Part shown: piece after piece, positions 1-8,286 of the stretch
How positions within the stretch are numbered: the first letter of the stretch is position 1
Layout: every line of letters begins with the position of its first letter
Assembly (NCBI GenBank): GCA_946480085.1
Contig: CAMLHZ010000004.1
Span: forward strand, 215,717 to 279,716
DNA from: an uncultured Flavobacteriales bacterium
GTDB taxonomy: Bacteria > Bacteroidota > Bacteroidia > Flavobacteriales > Crocinitomicaceae
DNA length: 64,000 bases
Reading direction: 5' to 3'
Translations under genes and position numbers: made by a program
Notes under the pieces: model-generated
What the model was told of the DNA's origin: nothing
Database searches by the model: none
The model's input: only the letters and a program-made list of their open reading frames with translations

Positions 1-373
1 CCACCGCACCAGCATCACCAGTAAGTGCAAGTTTCGCTTGGAAATCAATAGACTCGATACGTGTTGTATACGAAATTCCATCAGGAACCAAATCTGAATC
101 GTTATCTGCTCCTAAACCAAAAATGGAGATAACTGGCGCTGTTGGGTCTAAGGCACCCAAGTTAATTGGATTCAAACGGGCACAAGAACCGGAAACTCCT
201 GTTGCCTGGTTAGCCGTAGCATCCTCACCAGGAACAGCTACTTCAAATCCGTTTAATGAAGCGGTCCAACCAGTAGCTGTAGTAGAATTCGACCAAGTGT
301 CAAGATTTAAGTTTTGTGCGTTTGCACCGCTGAATACCAGGGCACTAAGAACTAAAAGTCTCATTTTTTTCAT
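1..373 (-). CDS. secreted protein, N-terminal part (truncated by window edge)
   Basis: An open frame of about 124 codons starts at the ATG at 373 and runs off the left edge. The first 19 or so residues form a clear signal peptide (basic start, leucine/valine/alanine core, ending Ala-Asn-Ala-Gln). The mature part begins with a Leu-Asp-Thr-Trp stretch, then a Gly-Trp-Thr-Ala segment and a two-residue Asp-rich turn, which resembles the N-terminal carbohydrate-binding-like or jelly-roll modules of secreted Bacteroidota proteins. Many such proteins carry a T9SS sorting domain at the far end, which lies outside the window. The reading frame with the signal peptide is preferred over the opposite-strand frame, which has no recognisable product. 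Function is not determined. Confidence 0.75.
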   Translation of the reverse strand, partial: MKKMRLLVLSALVFSGANAQNLNLDTWSNSTTATGWTASLNGFEVAVPGEDATANQATGVSGSCARLNPINLGALDPTAPVISIFGLGADNDSDLVPDGISYTTRIESIDFQAKLALTGDAGAV

Positions 374-636
374 AAGGGTGTTTTTTTTGATTAATGCACC
401 AAATTAGTGAAATTCTGTTTTAATGAAACACCAATTAATGCGATACGTTATGCATGAATAATTTATTGGTTAGATTCGATAAAAATAGACAAGTTGGAAA
501 ATGCAACTAAATTTTTATTCAAGGAACCGTTAAGTCATACGCCTGCTATCGTACATTTTTCAATTCAGGCGATAAAATCCAAATAAATTCAATCCCTCTT
601 TTCAGGATTCGTATCAGCGCCTTGCATCATATCCTG

Positions 637-3069
637 TCACTTTCTTCCCGACAATTTAAACCCAATTCTGTAATAGAACAAAGGCAAGAAACCAAGCTGA
701 GTTTTCTCCGCAATTGGTTCGGCACTTGGGTCGGCCAGGTTCGGTGCGTACGCCAAACTCAATACATTTCGTGTATTCAGCAAATTTACCAGGTCCAGTC
801 CAATTTCATGAGTGACTTTGTCTGCATTCAATTTCCAGCTCAACTTCAAATCGGCTCTGAAATAATCTCTAAACTGACGTTCATTGAACAATGAATCGGA
901 ATAAATGATCTCGTTTTGCAGGTTTGTAGCGGCTAAATCAACATAACCGTAACGCTTTCCTCCCGCAACCGTCACCTTTCCTCCAATGCCAATGGTTTGC
1001 TTTTCGTTTAACTTGAATTCTTTACCAAACAAAAAGTTGGAAGTATACAATCCGTTATACGAAGTATTTCGTTCAATGCCATCACTTCCTTTGTATTTAC
1101 TATCATAAATAGAAGTAGTGAAGAGCATATAGAAACTCTTGTTGAAAAACTTTTGAATCGTAATTTCAATTCCGTAATTCATCCCTGTTCCGTCATTCTT
1201 CAACGAATCCGGGAAAATACGTGCAAACCCGCTCCCTTGATTGATCATAGAAAAAGAAGAAGGTTGAACCGTAACCGGAATTTGATATAAATGCTGATAA
1301 TAAATTTCGGAACGAACGACAAATCCCTTCTTAAAGTTCTTCTCAAAACCTACAGCACTGTGAGCTGCTTTTGAAAAACCCATATTCTTGTTTTGTAGAA
1401 CCTGGTTACCGTTTGCGTCTGTTGTGTGATAACTATACGTGTAATACGGTTGCGTTTGACTATGAATTCCGGCCCCTCCAAAAAACGACCAATCTTTCGT
1501 GGAATTATATTTGAAACCTAATCGCGGCTCAACAACACTTAAACTATTCGAAAGCGTGAAGTACTGACTATGCAATCCAGCTGTTAACTGCAACTGGTCA
1601 TTCACCTTATATTTCCATTGAACGAATGGCTGAAACAAAGCAGCATTCCCTTTGTAATTCCAGCGATTGATGAAATAACTGTGTGTCACATCCAAAACAG
1701 AATCCTGCATATTGAAGAACAACATATCCGAATTCATTCCAAAGCGCAAAATGTGCTGTTTAGAGATCTTGTGGTTGAATGTTGCCGATAATGAAGCTTT
1801 AGAAGTATTGAAAGTGTAGCCCATTAATTGATAAATACTATCAATATGAATACGTACCGTTTGTTGTCCGTTCACATCTGTTGTATCCAAAGATCGAATC
1901 AGATAATCGTGTTTTGAATGTTGATTTTCGAACGAGCCGGCCAATGTTGCAGTGAAGAAAGTCTTTTCACTAAGCGATTTTTTGTAAGTCAAACCTGTGG
2001 TAGCCATAGAAGTTCCAAAATACTGATCGCGGTCACCTTCACCATAAAATTCTGTACTGAATTCTGTTTGATCAGAAATTTTAATGGCGATATTGCTCTT
2101 TCCTCCTATTCCCCAAAACGATAAATAACCTTTGTTTTTTAGTGGAAAGTTGAATTTGAATGCTCCATCACCATAAGCAGGAACAGCGTCAGTTCCAATT
2201 TTTATTCCCATAAACTGGAATAAGCTCAATGTAGAATAGCGCCCCATAATTAAGTAACTGCTTCCCTTCTTCCTATTCAACGGTCCTTCGGTTAAAAACT
2301 CTGTTCCTAAAAAACCAAACTGACCTGTAAACTCATGTCGTTCATTGTTTCCATTTCGCAATTTTAAATCGAAAATTCCTGAAAGTGAATTCCCATATTC
2401 TGCAGGGAAAGCCGACATAAAGAAATCGGAATTGGCTAAACTCTTGTTGTTGATAATAGAAACTGGTCCACCGGAAGAACCTGAAATAGAAAAATGCGAC
2501 GGATTCGGAATATCAATTCCTTCCACCTTATAAACTATACCCAAAGGTGAATTTCCTCTTACAACGATATCATTACGTGAATCATCTGCTCCTTGTACTC
2601 CGGCAAAATTACTTGCCATACGGGCAGGATCTCCGCGCGAACCAGCAAAACGCTCGGTTTCCGCTACAGAAAACTGCTGTGCAGAAACAGTTGCCATTTC
2701 ATTTTTAACTTCACCTTCTTTAACTCCAACAATCTCAACTTCGCCTATCTCCTTGATCTTTTCTGCAAGTTTGATATCATAAATAGCCTGGTTTCCGGAA
2801 TTAACAGTAATACTTATCGTTTGCGATTCGAAACCCGAGTAGGAAACCTGCATGTCATGTTTTCCAACAGGAACATTATCAATTCTATATTCCCCTTTGC
2901 TATCAGATACTGCGCCGAGCGTTTTATCTCCAAGTACAATTTTCACTGTAGCTCCAGGAATTTCATACTCCGTCTCATTTTCACGAATGATTCCACGAAC
3001 GGTTTGGGTGGGTTGAGCCCATAGTTGTACATACAAGCACAAGCTAGCTATCAAGCAGATTAGTTTCAT
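637..3069 (-). CDS. TonB-dependent outer-membrane receptor with carboxypeptidase-regulatory-like N-terminal domain
   Basis: The 810-residue product has a signal peptide (residues 1-18, ending LWA before Gln19). A carboxypeptidase D regulatory-like beta-sandwich follows at about 22-105, with the usual GAxVxI...G...SDxxGEY pattern. Next comes a plug domain (about 125-245, including VRGNSPLGIVYKVEGIDIPN), and the rest is a beta-barrel rich in aromatic residues and ending in a short basic tail. The family imports siderophores, vitamins, sugars or peptides using TonB energy. There is no SusD-like partner next to it, so it is not an obvious polysaccharide-utilisation pair. It lies 17 bp downstream of the peptide-type binding lipoprotein on the same strand, so the two may be cotranscribed and share a substrate; this is inference. 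Substrate unknown. Confidence 0.93.
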   Translation of the reverse strand: MKLICLIASLCLYVQLWAQPTQTVRGIIRENETEYEIPGATVKIVLGDKTLGAVSDSKGEYRIDNVPVGKHDMQVSYSGFESQTISITVNSGNQAIYDIKLAEKIKEIGEVEIVGVKEGEVKNEMATVSAQQFSVAETERFAGSRGDPARMASNFAGVQGADDSRNDIVVRGNSPLGIVYKVEGIDIPNPSHFSISGSSGGPVSIINNKSLANSDFFMSAFPAEYGNSLSGIFDLKLRNGNNERHEFTGQFGFLGTEFLTEGPLNRKKGSSYLIMGRYSTLSLFQFMGIKIGTDAVPAYGDGAFKFNFPLKNKGYLSFWGIGGKSNIAIKISDQTEFSTEFYGEGDRDQYFGTSMATTGLTYKKSLSEKTFFTATLAGSFENQHSKHDYLIRSLDTTDVNGQQTVRIHIDSIYQLMGYTFNTSKASLSATFNHKISKQHILRFGMNSDMLFFNMQDSVLDVTHSYFINRWNYKGNAALFQPFVQWKYKVNDQLQLTAGLHSQYFTLSNSLSVVEPRLGFKYNSTKDWSFFGGAGIHSQTQPYYTYSYHTTDANGNQVLQNKNMGFSKAAHSAVGFEKNFKKGFVVRSEIYYQHLYQIPVTVQPSSFSMINQGSGFARIFPDSLKNDGTGMNYGIEITIQKFFNKSFYMLFTTSIYDSKYKGSDGIERNTSYNGLYTSNFLFGKEFKLNEKQTIGIGGKVTVAGGKRYGYVDLAATNLQNEIIYSDSLFNERQFRDYFRADLKLSWKLNADKVTHEIGLDLVNLLNTRNVLSLAYAPNLADPSAEPIAEKTQLGFLPLFYYRIGFKLSGRK

Positions 3070-3086
3070 AAGGTAAAATTACACGA

Positions 3087-4823
3087 TTATTGAACCGTCT
3101 TCAAAAATTCTTCTTTCGTCCAATCTTTAAAGTAAACCTCTCTCAAGTCCAAAAAGTTCATTGGGTTAATCTTCAGGTTTCGAACGCGTGAATAACACAA
3201 CTGGAAATCATTGGCATACCACAAAATCATCACCGGAGGATCTTTCAGCATTTCTTTTTCAGCTTCCGCAAACAATTTATATTGTTCCCGCTGAGAATTT
3301 GCGTGTCGAGCCATTTCGAAATATTTATCAAACACGGGGTTTTTATATCGCGCCTGATTTAATTGAGAAGCATCAGCTGGATTTGTTGGCAAATAACCAC
3401 TATAGAAATTACTTAAGAAAGTTTCCGGGCTGGAAAAATCCGCAATCCATGCAGAACGGAACATATCGCCGCGAGCATAGTCAGCATCTTCATCCTTCAG
3501 TTCAAAAGAAGAAGCATCTATGTTGACGTTAATTCCAAGCACCTGACGAATTTGAGCCGAAACTTCTTCAGCAACAGCACCATTTACATCGCCAATATTA
3601 ATTCTTAGATTAACAGATCCGAAACCTTCACCATTCGGGAAACCGGCTTCAGCCAGTAATTTTCGTGCTAAATCAGGATTATACGAATATCCAACTTCCT
3701 TCACTCCTTTAAAGTCATATCCTTTAAACGCCGTTCCAATCGGAGGCACAATCCCATAAACTCCATTCTCATGATATTGTCCGCGCAATATATCACGTGT
3801 AATTTTCTCTCTATCGAGAGCATAATTAAATGCTTTCCGAACGCGAGGATCTTTAAATCTATCCTCTGTCATATTAAAGAAATAATAGTTCGTTGTAAGA
3901 AGAGGATTGTTGTAAAGAACCATTAATGGTGGTTCAGAATTGAAATCCTTAATTCTTCCTTCAAGCATTTCAGTGATTCTGGAAGTTGGTAAAGAACTTA
4001 GAAACTGTGTCTCACCTCTTTCAAATCGTTCCAATTGCTCCAATTTTCTAGATTCAACAACAAAGATCACGCTGTCTAAATAAGGAAGTGCGTTTCCTTT
4101 TTTATCCGTTAAGTAGTAATCTTCATTTTTTGTCAGGATAATTTCTTTTTGCTCCGCTTCTTTGATTTCCGCAAATTTAAACGGTCCTGTTCCGATACAA
4201 TCTTCAGAGAATCCGCTTTCATTTATTTTTTTCGAAACGATTGCAGCATTTACCTGAGCTAGCTTATTGATGTAGTTCGGATCAGCCTTTTCAAGAGTAA
4301 TCTCGAAAACATTACCTTTTACCTTAAATCCTTTAACCGATTTACTTTTCCCTTCAAAATAAGCACGAGCACCTTCTACCTGTGTTCCAAACAACGAAAC
4401 ATATGCCCCGCTTGCACTTCCTTTTTCATTCGGTTTACAAGCCGATTCAAAAGAAAACAGTACATCTTCAGGTGTCATAATTCTATCCTCATCCGAACCA
4501 AATGACTTGTGCGGGTGAAACATGACATCTTTACGCAGCGTAAAAGAATAAATTCTTCCGTCAGCAGAAACCGACCATTTTTCAGCCAATCGGGGTTGAA
4601 CAGACAGATCACCCGGATTAAAACAAACCAGCCCTTCAGCAATTTGTGTTACCACCATTGCCGAATAATTATCTATGATATCTTTTGGAATATAAGAAGT
4701 TGGCTCTTCATCCAGACACAATTTAAAGCTGCCACCGGCATGTTCAAATTGCGGTTTATCATCAGATGAACAAGCATAAAGACCAAGAATAATAAGAGAA
4801 ACGCAGAAGAGTTTTTGGATCAT
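3087..4823 (-). CDS. family 5 extracellular solute-binding lipoprotein (oligopeptide/nickel-type)
   Basis: A 578-residue protein with a lipoprotein signal (Leu-Tyr-Ala-Cys, Cys18) and the SBP_bac_5 fold over most of its length. Recognisable blocks are the LAEKWSVSADGRIYSFTLRK segment, a DVLFSFESAC helix, the GTGPFKF turn and RVRKAFNYALDRE. Family members bind peptides or other ligands and deliver them to ABC permeases. No permease or ATPase gene lies nearby. The residues after the Cys are Ser-Ser-Asp-Asp, like the surface-export signal described for Bacteroidota lipoproteins, so it may face outside; this is inference. It is paralogous to the product at 58846-60573. It precedes the TonB receptor gene, suggesting a joint role in uptake of a peptide-like compound. 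Confidence 0.92.
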   Translation of the reverse strand: MIQKLFCVSLIILGLYACSSDDKPQFEHAGGSFKLCLDEEPTSYIPKDIIDNYSAMVVTQIAEGLVCFNPGDLSVQPRLAEKWSVSADGRIYSFTLRKDVMFHPHKSFGSDEDRIMTPEDVLFSFESACKPNEKGSASGAYVSLFGTQVEGARAYFEGKSKSVKGFKVKGNVFEITLEKADPNYINKLAQVNAAIVSKKINESGFSEDCIGTGPFKFAEIKEAEQKEIILTKNEDYYLTDKKGNALPYLDSVIFVVESRKLEQLERFERGETQFLSSLPTSRITEMLEGRIKDFNSEPPLMVLYNNPLLTTNYYFFNMTEDRFKDPRVRKAFNYALDREKITRDILRGQYHENGVYGIVPPIGTAFKGYDFKGVKEVGYSYNPDLARKLLAEAGFPNGEGFGSVNLRINIGDVNGAVAEEVSAQIRQVLGINVNIDASSFELKDEDADYARGDMFRSAWIADFSSPETFLSNFYSGYLPTNPADASQLNQARYKNPVFDKYFEMARHANSQREQYKLFAEAEKEMLKDPPVMILWYANDFQLCYSRVRNLKINPMNFLDLREVYFKDWTKEEFLKTVQ

Positions 4824-5024
4824 AGTTCTTTATTGTTGATATACAAGTTTAATAAAAATACTTCACTCTGACTGTCAAGTTATTATATCGTATTTGACGT
4901 GTAATACATAAGTAAGTGGTCAAATATAAGAATCTGTTTTCGACGAATTACAATATTATTGCGATTGAAGTTCATATAAATACTTCGAAATTAACTAGTA
5001 AAGAAAATAAAATACCGTGGAAAA

Positions 5025-5056
5025 TTTGTTTTTGTTGAAAAAGAGAATTATACTTG
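5025..5056 (+). promoter_or_regulatory. putative Bacteroidota-type promoter for the 5084 gene
   Basis: TTTG at 5025-5028 is followed after 20 bp by TATACTTG at 5049-5056, one base from the TAnnTTTG -7 consensus and at the expected spacing from a -33 TTTG. The next ATG in frame is at 5084. An apparent upstream TTG start at 5054 falls inside the -7 box and is therefore rejected. Confidence 0.5.
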
Positions 5057-5083
5057 CCCCTAGTTTTAGTGTCAACTAGACAA

Positions 5084-5896
5084 ATGAAAAGACCAATACA
5101 ACTATTATTTGCCCTATTTGTGGCTATTCTGGTAAGTTTCCAGTCTTTCGGTGCATTATCGATTGAAGGAAGCTATCAGGGTAAAAATTTGTACGTACAA
5201 AATCCAATGGATGGTGACGGTTTCGGTTTCTGTGCAACAAAGGTTACCGTTAACGGTGATGTTATGCCAGGAGGTTGTGCTTCAAGTGCATTCGAAATCG
5301 ACTTCTCTTTGTTTAACGTAGAAATTGGAGATCCAGTGTTCATTGTAATTGAACATAACGACGGATGTAAACCAAAAATCTTGAACCCAGAAGTACTTCT
5401 TCCGAAGTCGACTTTTAAAGTCACAGAGATGAAGTGCGGAAGTACGGGAACATTGACTTGGAAAACAACCGATGAGCAAGGAAAACTTCCTTTCATTATT
5501 GAACAGTACCGCTGGAACAAATGGGTTCAGGTTGGTGAAGTTCAAGGAAAAGGAATTCCCGGAACAAATTCTTACGAATTTCAGGTAACGCCGCATTCAG
5601 GTGAAAACACGATTCGTGTAGTTCAAATCGACCATAGTGGCGCGCCAAGAACTTCTAAAACAGTTAAGTTCACAGCTTCCGGTGTTTCTGCTGTTAGTTT
5701 CAGTCCTGTTAAAGTGAAGACTGTAATTAACTTTACTGCAAACGGTAAGCCGGTTGAAACACGTTACGAAATTTACGATGCATACGGAAACATTGTAAAG
5801 AAAGGTATTGGTAGCTCTGTTCCTTGTGGAAACCTTCAAAAAGGAGCATACTACATTAACTTCGATAATAAAGAACAAAAGTTCTTCAAGGGATAA
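5084..5896 (+). CDS. secreted protein with Ig-like body and T9SS-like C-terminal tail
   Basis: The 270-residue product begins with a signal peptide (about residues 1-24, ending in Ser-Phe-Gly-Ala). The body is beta-rich with four conserved-looking Cys residues and a segment (WKTTDEQGKLPFIIEQYRW) resembling fibronectin/Ig-like modules. The last 60 residues end with a YEIYDAYGNIVKKG strand and KGAYYINF...KEQKFFKG, which looks like a shortened type A T9SS sorting domain (the usual pattern ends GvYxvxi..g..xtkkxvk). The ATG at 5084 is preferred over a TTG at 5054, which lies inside the promoter box. It is followed by a strong terminator, so it is probably monocistronic. Specific function unknown. 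Confidence 0.8.
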   Translation: MKRPIQLLFALFVAILVSFQSFGALSIEGSYQGKNLYVQNPMDGDGFGFCATKVTVNGDVMPGGCASSAFEIDFSLFNVEIGDPVFIVIEHNDGCKPKILNPEVLLPKSTFKVTEMKCGSTGTLTWKTTDEQGKLPFIIEQYRWNKWVQVGEVQGKGIPGTNSYEFQVTPHSGENTIRVVQIDHSGAPRTSKTVKFTASGVSAVSFSPVKVKTVINFTANGKPVETRYEIYDAYGNIVKKGIGSSVPCGNLQKGAYYINFDNKEQKFFKG

Positions 5897-5915
5897 GATC
5901 CTGATAAATGTTTTG

Positions 5916-5950
5916 AATCCCTGGCATCTCGATGACCAGGGATTTTTTTA
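5916..5950 (+). terminator. rho-independent terminator after the 5084 gene
   Basis: An 8-bp perfect stem, ATCCCTGG (5917-5924) with CCAGGGAT (5936-5943), has an 11-nt loop and runs into seven T residues. It lies 20 bp past the stop codon. Confidence 0.85.
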
Positions 5951-5989
5951 TGCTCAATTATTGCGTTTTTTATTTCTAGGAATTACTAC

Positions 5990-5997
5990 TAATTTCG
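5990..5997 (+). promoter_or_regulatory. possible -7 box (TAATTTCG) for the methylmalonyl-CoA epimerase gene
   Basis: TAATTTCG is one base from TAnnTTTG and ends only 4 bp before the first ATG at 6002, implying a leaderless or nearly leaderless transcript if used. The same octamer precedes ppk1 at 60875. No good -33 TTG sits at the right distance. Confidence 0.3.
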
Positions 5998-6001
5998 CTT
6001 T

Positions 6002-6406
6002 ATGATGAACAAAATAGAGCATATCGGAATTGCTGTTTCTAATCTGGACGAAGCAATTGCAACCTACACAGAATTACTCGGAACTCCTTGCTATAAAAAA
6101 GAAGGTGTGGAAAGTGAAGGTGTAATGACCGCTTTTTTTCAGGTCGGTGAATCAAAGATTGAATTATTGGAAGCAACTAACGAGAATAGCCCGATTGCTA
6201 AATTCATTGCAAAAAAAGGAGAAGGAATTCACCACATTGCATTTGATGTAACGGATATCAATGCATCAATGAAAGAACTTGCTGATAAAGGTTTTACGCT
6301 GTTAAATGAAGTTCCTAAAAACGGAGCTGACAATAAACTTGTAGCTTTTGTTCACCCAAAAACGGCGAATGGGGTTTTGGTGGAGCTGTGTCAGGAAAGA
6401 CCATAA
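6002..6406 (+). CDS. mce: methylmalonyl-CoA epimerase
   Basis: A 134-residue vicinal-oxygen-chelate (glyoxalase-fold) protein with two beta-alpha-beta3 modules, the size usual for the family. It interconverts (2R)- and (2S)-methylmalonyl-CoA between propionyl-CoA carboxylase and methylmalonyl-CoA mutase. The expected metal ligands are visible: His7 in IEHIGIAV, Glu54 in KIELLE, His77/His78 in GIHHIAFDV, and Glu128 in GVLVELC. The HHIAFDV and PKTANGVLVEL blocks are typical of this enzyme rather than of generic glyoxalases. Two ATGs are adjacent (6002 and 6005); either could be used. A carboxyltransferase subunit that could act in the same pathway lies at 27760-29304. Confidence 0.92.
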   Translation: MMNKIEHIGIAVSNLDEAIATYTELLGTPCYKKEGVESEGVMTAFFQVGESKIELLEATNENSPIAKFIAKKGEGIHHIAFDVTDINASMKELADKGFTLLNEVPKNGADNKLVAFVHPKTANGVLVELCQERP

Positions 6407-6417
6407 CTTCTAAAACA

Positions 6418-6446
6418 TGTAAGGGCGAATCATTATTCGCCCGACA
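6418..6446 (+). repeat. dispersed palindromic repeat, copy 1 (GGGCGAAT hairpin)
   Basis: GGGCGAAT and ATTCGCCC form a perfect 8-bp stem around the loop CATT, with weakly paired TGTAA/GACA flanks. The same core recurs at 12308-12357. It lies in the short gap between the epimerase gene and the next gene, and has no T-run, so it is a repeat element rather than a canonical terminator. Confidence 0.7.
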
Positions 6447-6460
6447 CAAACGAAAAAATC

Positions 6461-7192
6461 ATGAGAACATTAACATACCTATTCCTTCTAATTCCTTCAT
6501 TGTCTTTTGCGCAATCAAAGAAAGAATTACGAACTGAGATTCAAAACCTACAGTCAAAAACGGATTCTATAACCATAGAAACTGAAAAACGAATTAGGGA
6601 AATTGATTCTTTAAAAACAGTTCTTAAAAGTAAGGATCAAAAGATTTCCAGTCTTAACCAACAAGTTTCTCAACTCGAAATCAGTAATAAGGCATATCAA
6701 ACTTCTGCAAAGGAGTCATCAGAGGAAATATCTCGTCTAGAAGAGGAACTGGACAATTGCATGACTAAAGGAAAATCATCAACTCCGTCAAAAACAAAAA
6801 CTAGCCAAAATAACACGAGCACAAAACTCCCTGCGAACTACGCAAACAATCCTTTCGGGACTGGCGGCGGAAGCGGCGCAGGAAACGGAGGCAGTATTGG
6901 AAATGACGATGGTAATGGCTTAGGTGCTTATTCAAATCGAATACTGGTAAAACGCCCAAGTGTTGAAAGCATTTCTTCGGATGAAGATTGTAAAATCACG
7001 TTTACAATTGTGATTAATGAAGATGGAGAAATCGTTGGGTTTCCTGCATTCGTTAGATCAGGCACCACAACCACGAATGAAGTACTCATAAAACAAGTCG
7101 CTTCAATAATAAAATCTCAAGCAAAATACAATGCGGTGAAGGGCGCTGCGAATGTCAAGCAAGAACTGGTAATTCGAATAGAAACAAAGTAA
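6461..7192 (+). CDS. exported coiled-coil protein with Gly-rich linker and TonB-like C-terminal domain
   Basis: The 243-residue product has a signal peptide (1-17, ending SLSFAQ) and a long charged coiled coil (about 19-108). A Ser/Thr/Lys-rich stretch and a glycine-rich linker with GTGGGSGAGNGG (about 133-155) follow. The C-terminal 80 residues have the form CKITFTIVINEDGEIVG...SGTTTTNEVLIKQV, the pattern of TonB-like/AgmX-type C-terminal domains. A TonB energy transducer would have an N-terminal membrane anchor, whereas this has a cleavable signal, so it is probably periplasmic. No ExbB/ExbD genes are nearby. Role unknown; possibly an accessory scaffold at the cell envelope (inference). It converges with the HAD gene. 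Confidence 0.8.
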   Translation: MRTLTYLFLLIPSLSFAQSKKELRTEIQNLQSKTDSITIETEKRIREIDSLKTVLKSKDQKISSLNQQVSQLEISNKAYQTSAKESSEEISRLEEELDNCMTKGKSSTPSKTKTSQNNTSTKLPANYANNPFGTGGGSGAGNGGSIGNDDGNGLGAYSNRILVKRPSVESISSDEDCKITFTIVINEDGEIVGFPAFVRSGTTTTNEVLIKQVASIIKSQAKYNAVKGAANVKQELVIRIETK

Positions 7193-7195
7193 ATC

Positions 7196-7813
7196 TTAAA
7201 GTAGAATTTCTCGTACGTCCATACCTTTTTCCAAAAACGAGGTTTGCAATCCAGCTTGTTTCGCACCAACAATATGCTGTGGTGAATCGTCAATGAAAAG
7301 TGTTTTCTCCGCAATTAGTCCGTTTTCATCTATGACCCTCTGAAAACAATCCAGGTTGGGTTTTCTCATTCCCATTTCGCAGGAGAAATATGCTTTTTCA
7401 AAGTATTTTTCCAAATATCCATGGCCAACCGACTTTGATAAAGCTGCGCGAACAGCTGTAACATGCAGATCATTGGTATTACTCAGTAAAAAAATACGAT
7501 TCTGTTTTCCAAATTCCTCTAACCAAGACATTCTTTCTATTGGAAAATCAAGAATCATGGCATTCCATGCATGAACCACCTGGTTCGCATTTACACCTTG
7601 TGGAAGTTGATCTAATAAACGGTTGACGAAATGAAATGGACTCACTTTTCCAATCTCGAACTGATCAAACAAATCTGTTTGGTTCAACTGAGAATAGATC
7701 GCATTGAAATCTGTAATTCCCAATTTCCTGAAAGCCTCTTCAGTAAGAGAATAATCCAAATTCAAGAGAACACCTCCCAAATCGAAAATCACTGCATCAA
7801 CATTCATTTCCAT
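7196..7813 (-). CDS. HAD superfamily hydrolase (subfamily IA, YihX-like)
   Basis: A 205-residue phosphatase-like protein. Motif I is VIFDLGGVLLNLD with nucleophile Asp11; the DLGGVL form (Gly instead of the second Asp) is normal for the YihX/epoxide-hydrolase-N-like subgroup. Motif II is FLLSNTN, motif III is the Lys in MRKPNLD, and motif IV is TLFIDDSPQHI. A helical cap lies between motifs I and II. Family members dephosphorylate small sugar or nucleotide phosphates; the substrate here is not identifiable. The start at 7813 could also be the second Met at 7807. The gene is divergent from the next gene across 25 bp. Confidence 0.9.
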   Translation of the reverse strand: MEMNVDAVIFDLGGVLLNLDYSLTEEAFRKLGITDFNAIYSQLNQTDLFDQFEIGKVSPFHFVNRLLDQLPQGVNANQVVHAWNAMILDFPIERMSWLEEFGKQNRIFLLSNTNDLHVTAVRAALSKSVGHGYLEKYFEKAYFSCEMGMRKPNLDCFQRVIDENGLIAEKTLFIDDSPQHIVGAKQAGLQTSFLEKGMDVREILL

Positions 7814-7838
7814 TCTACAAAATTAGTATCTTGTTTTT

Positions 7839-8171
7839 ATGAAGGAGCTTCCAGAAAAAATATTCGACATCAATCCGAGTTCCAACGACTATATTTTAGC
7901 TCTGAAAACGCAGATAAACAAAGACTTGCAGAAAGTTGGAAACCATGAGTTCACCGCGAACGAATTTGAACCAAAACTATGGATCGAACTGCTCTCTCAA
8001 CTGCTTGAAACCCTTAATGAACAAGAGCTTAATCAATTGCTTTATGTGGTAGATCTACCAGAAAATTGGAGCCGACAGATTTTTATTTCAGACAATCCGA
8101 ACCAACAATTTGCCGAAGCAATTTTGCAGCGTGAATGGCAAAAAATTTTCTTTAGAATAAAGTTCTCTTAA
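7839..8171 (+). CDS. conserved-looking hypothetical protein
   Basis: A 110-residue, mostly helical acidic protein with no signal peptide or membrane segment. It is rich in Glu, Gln and Leu (WIELLSQLLETLNEQELNQL) and ends in a Trp-Gln-Lys-Ile-Phe-Phe stretch. A TATCTTG box sits just upstream in the gap shared with the divergent HAD gene. It is not recognised as any known family. It is called because the frame is complete, has its own start and no better frame overlaps it. Confidence 0.65.
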   Translation: MKELPEKIFDINPSSNDYILALKTQINKDLQKVGNHEFTANEFEPKLWIELLSQLLETLNEQELNQLLYVVDLPENWSRQIFISDNPNQQFAEAILQREWQKIFFRIKFS

Positions 8172-8196
8172 CACCTAGTTTGTTATCATTCCAACT

Positions 8197-8228
8197 TTTG
8201 TCACTTTTTATCGAATTTTCTACCTTTC
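8197..8228 (+). promoter_or_regulatory. putative promoter for sucA-sucB
   Basis: TTTG ends at 8200 and is followed after exactly 20 bp by TACCTTTC at 8221-8228, one mismatch from TAnnTTTG. The sucA ATG is at 8287, giving a leader of about 50 nt. Confidence 0.45.
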
Positions 8229-8286
8229 CAGCATCAGCAATTCCTTTTATTTATCTTAAATTTACGCACCATTTTAGTGCACAAAC

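Noticed and set aside
2593..3024. 143-codon plus-strand open frame
   Set aside because: Antisense to the regulatory-like and plug domains of the TonB receptor; no coding signature.
6418..6446. Hairpin as terminator of the epimerase gene
   Set aside because: No T-run follows and the core recurs elsewhere, so it is better described as a repeat element.
7196..7813. HAD protein as inactive because of the DLGGVL motif
   Set aside because: Gly at the second Asp position is normal in this subfamily, and all other catalytic residues are present.
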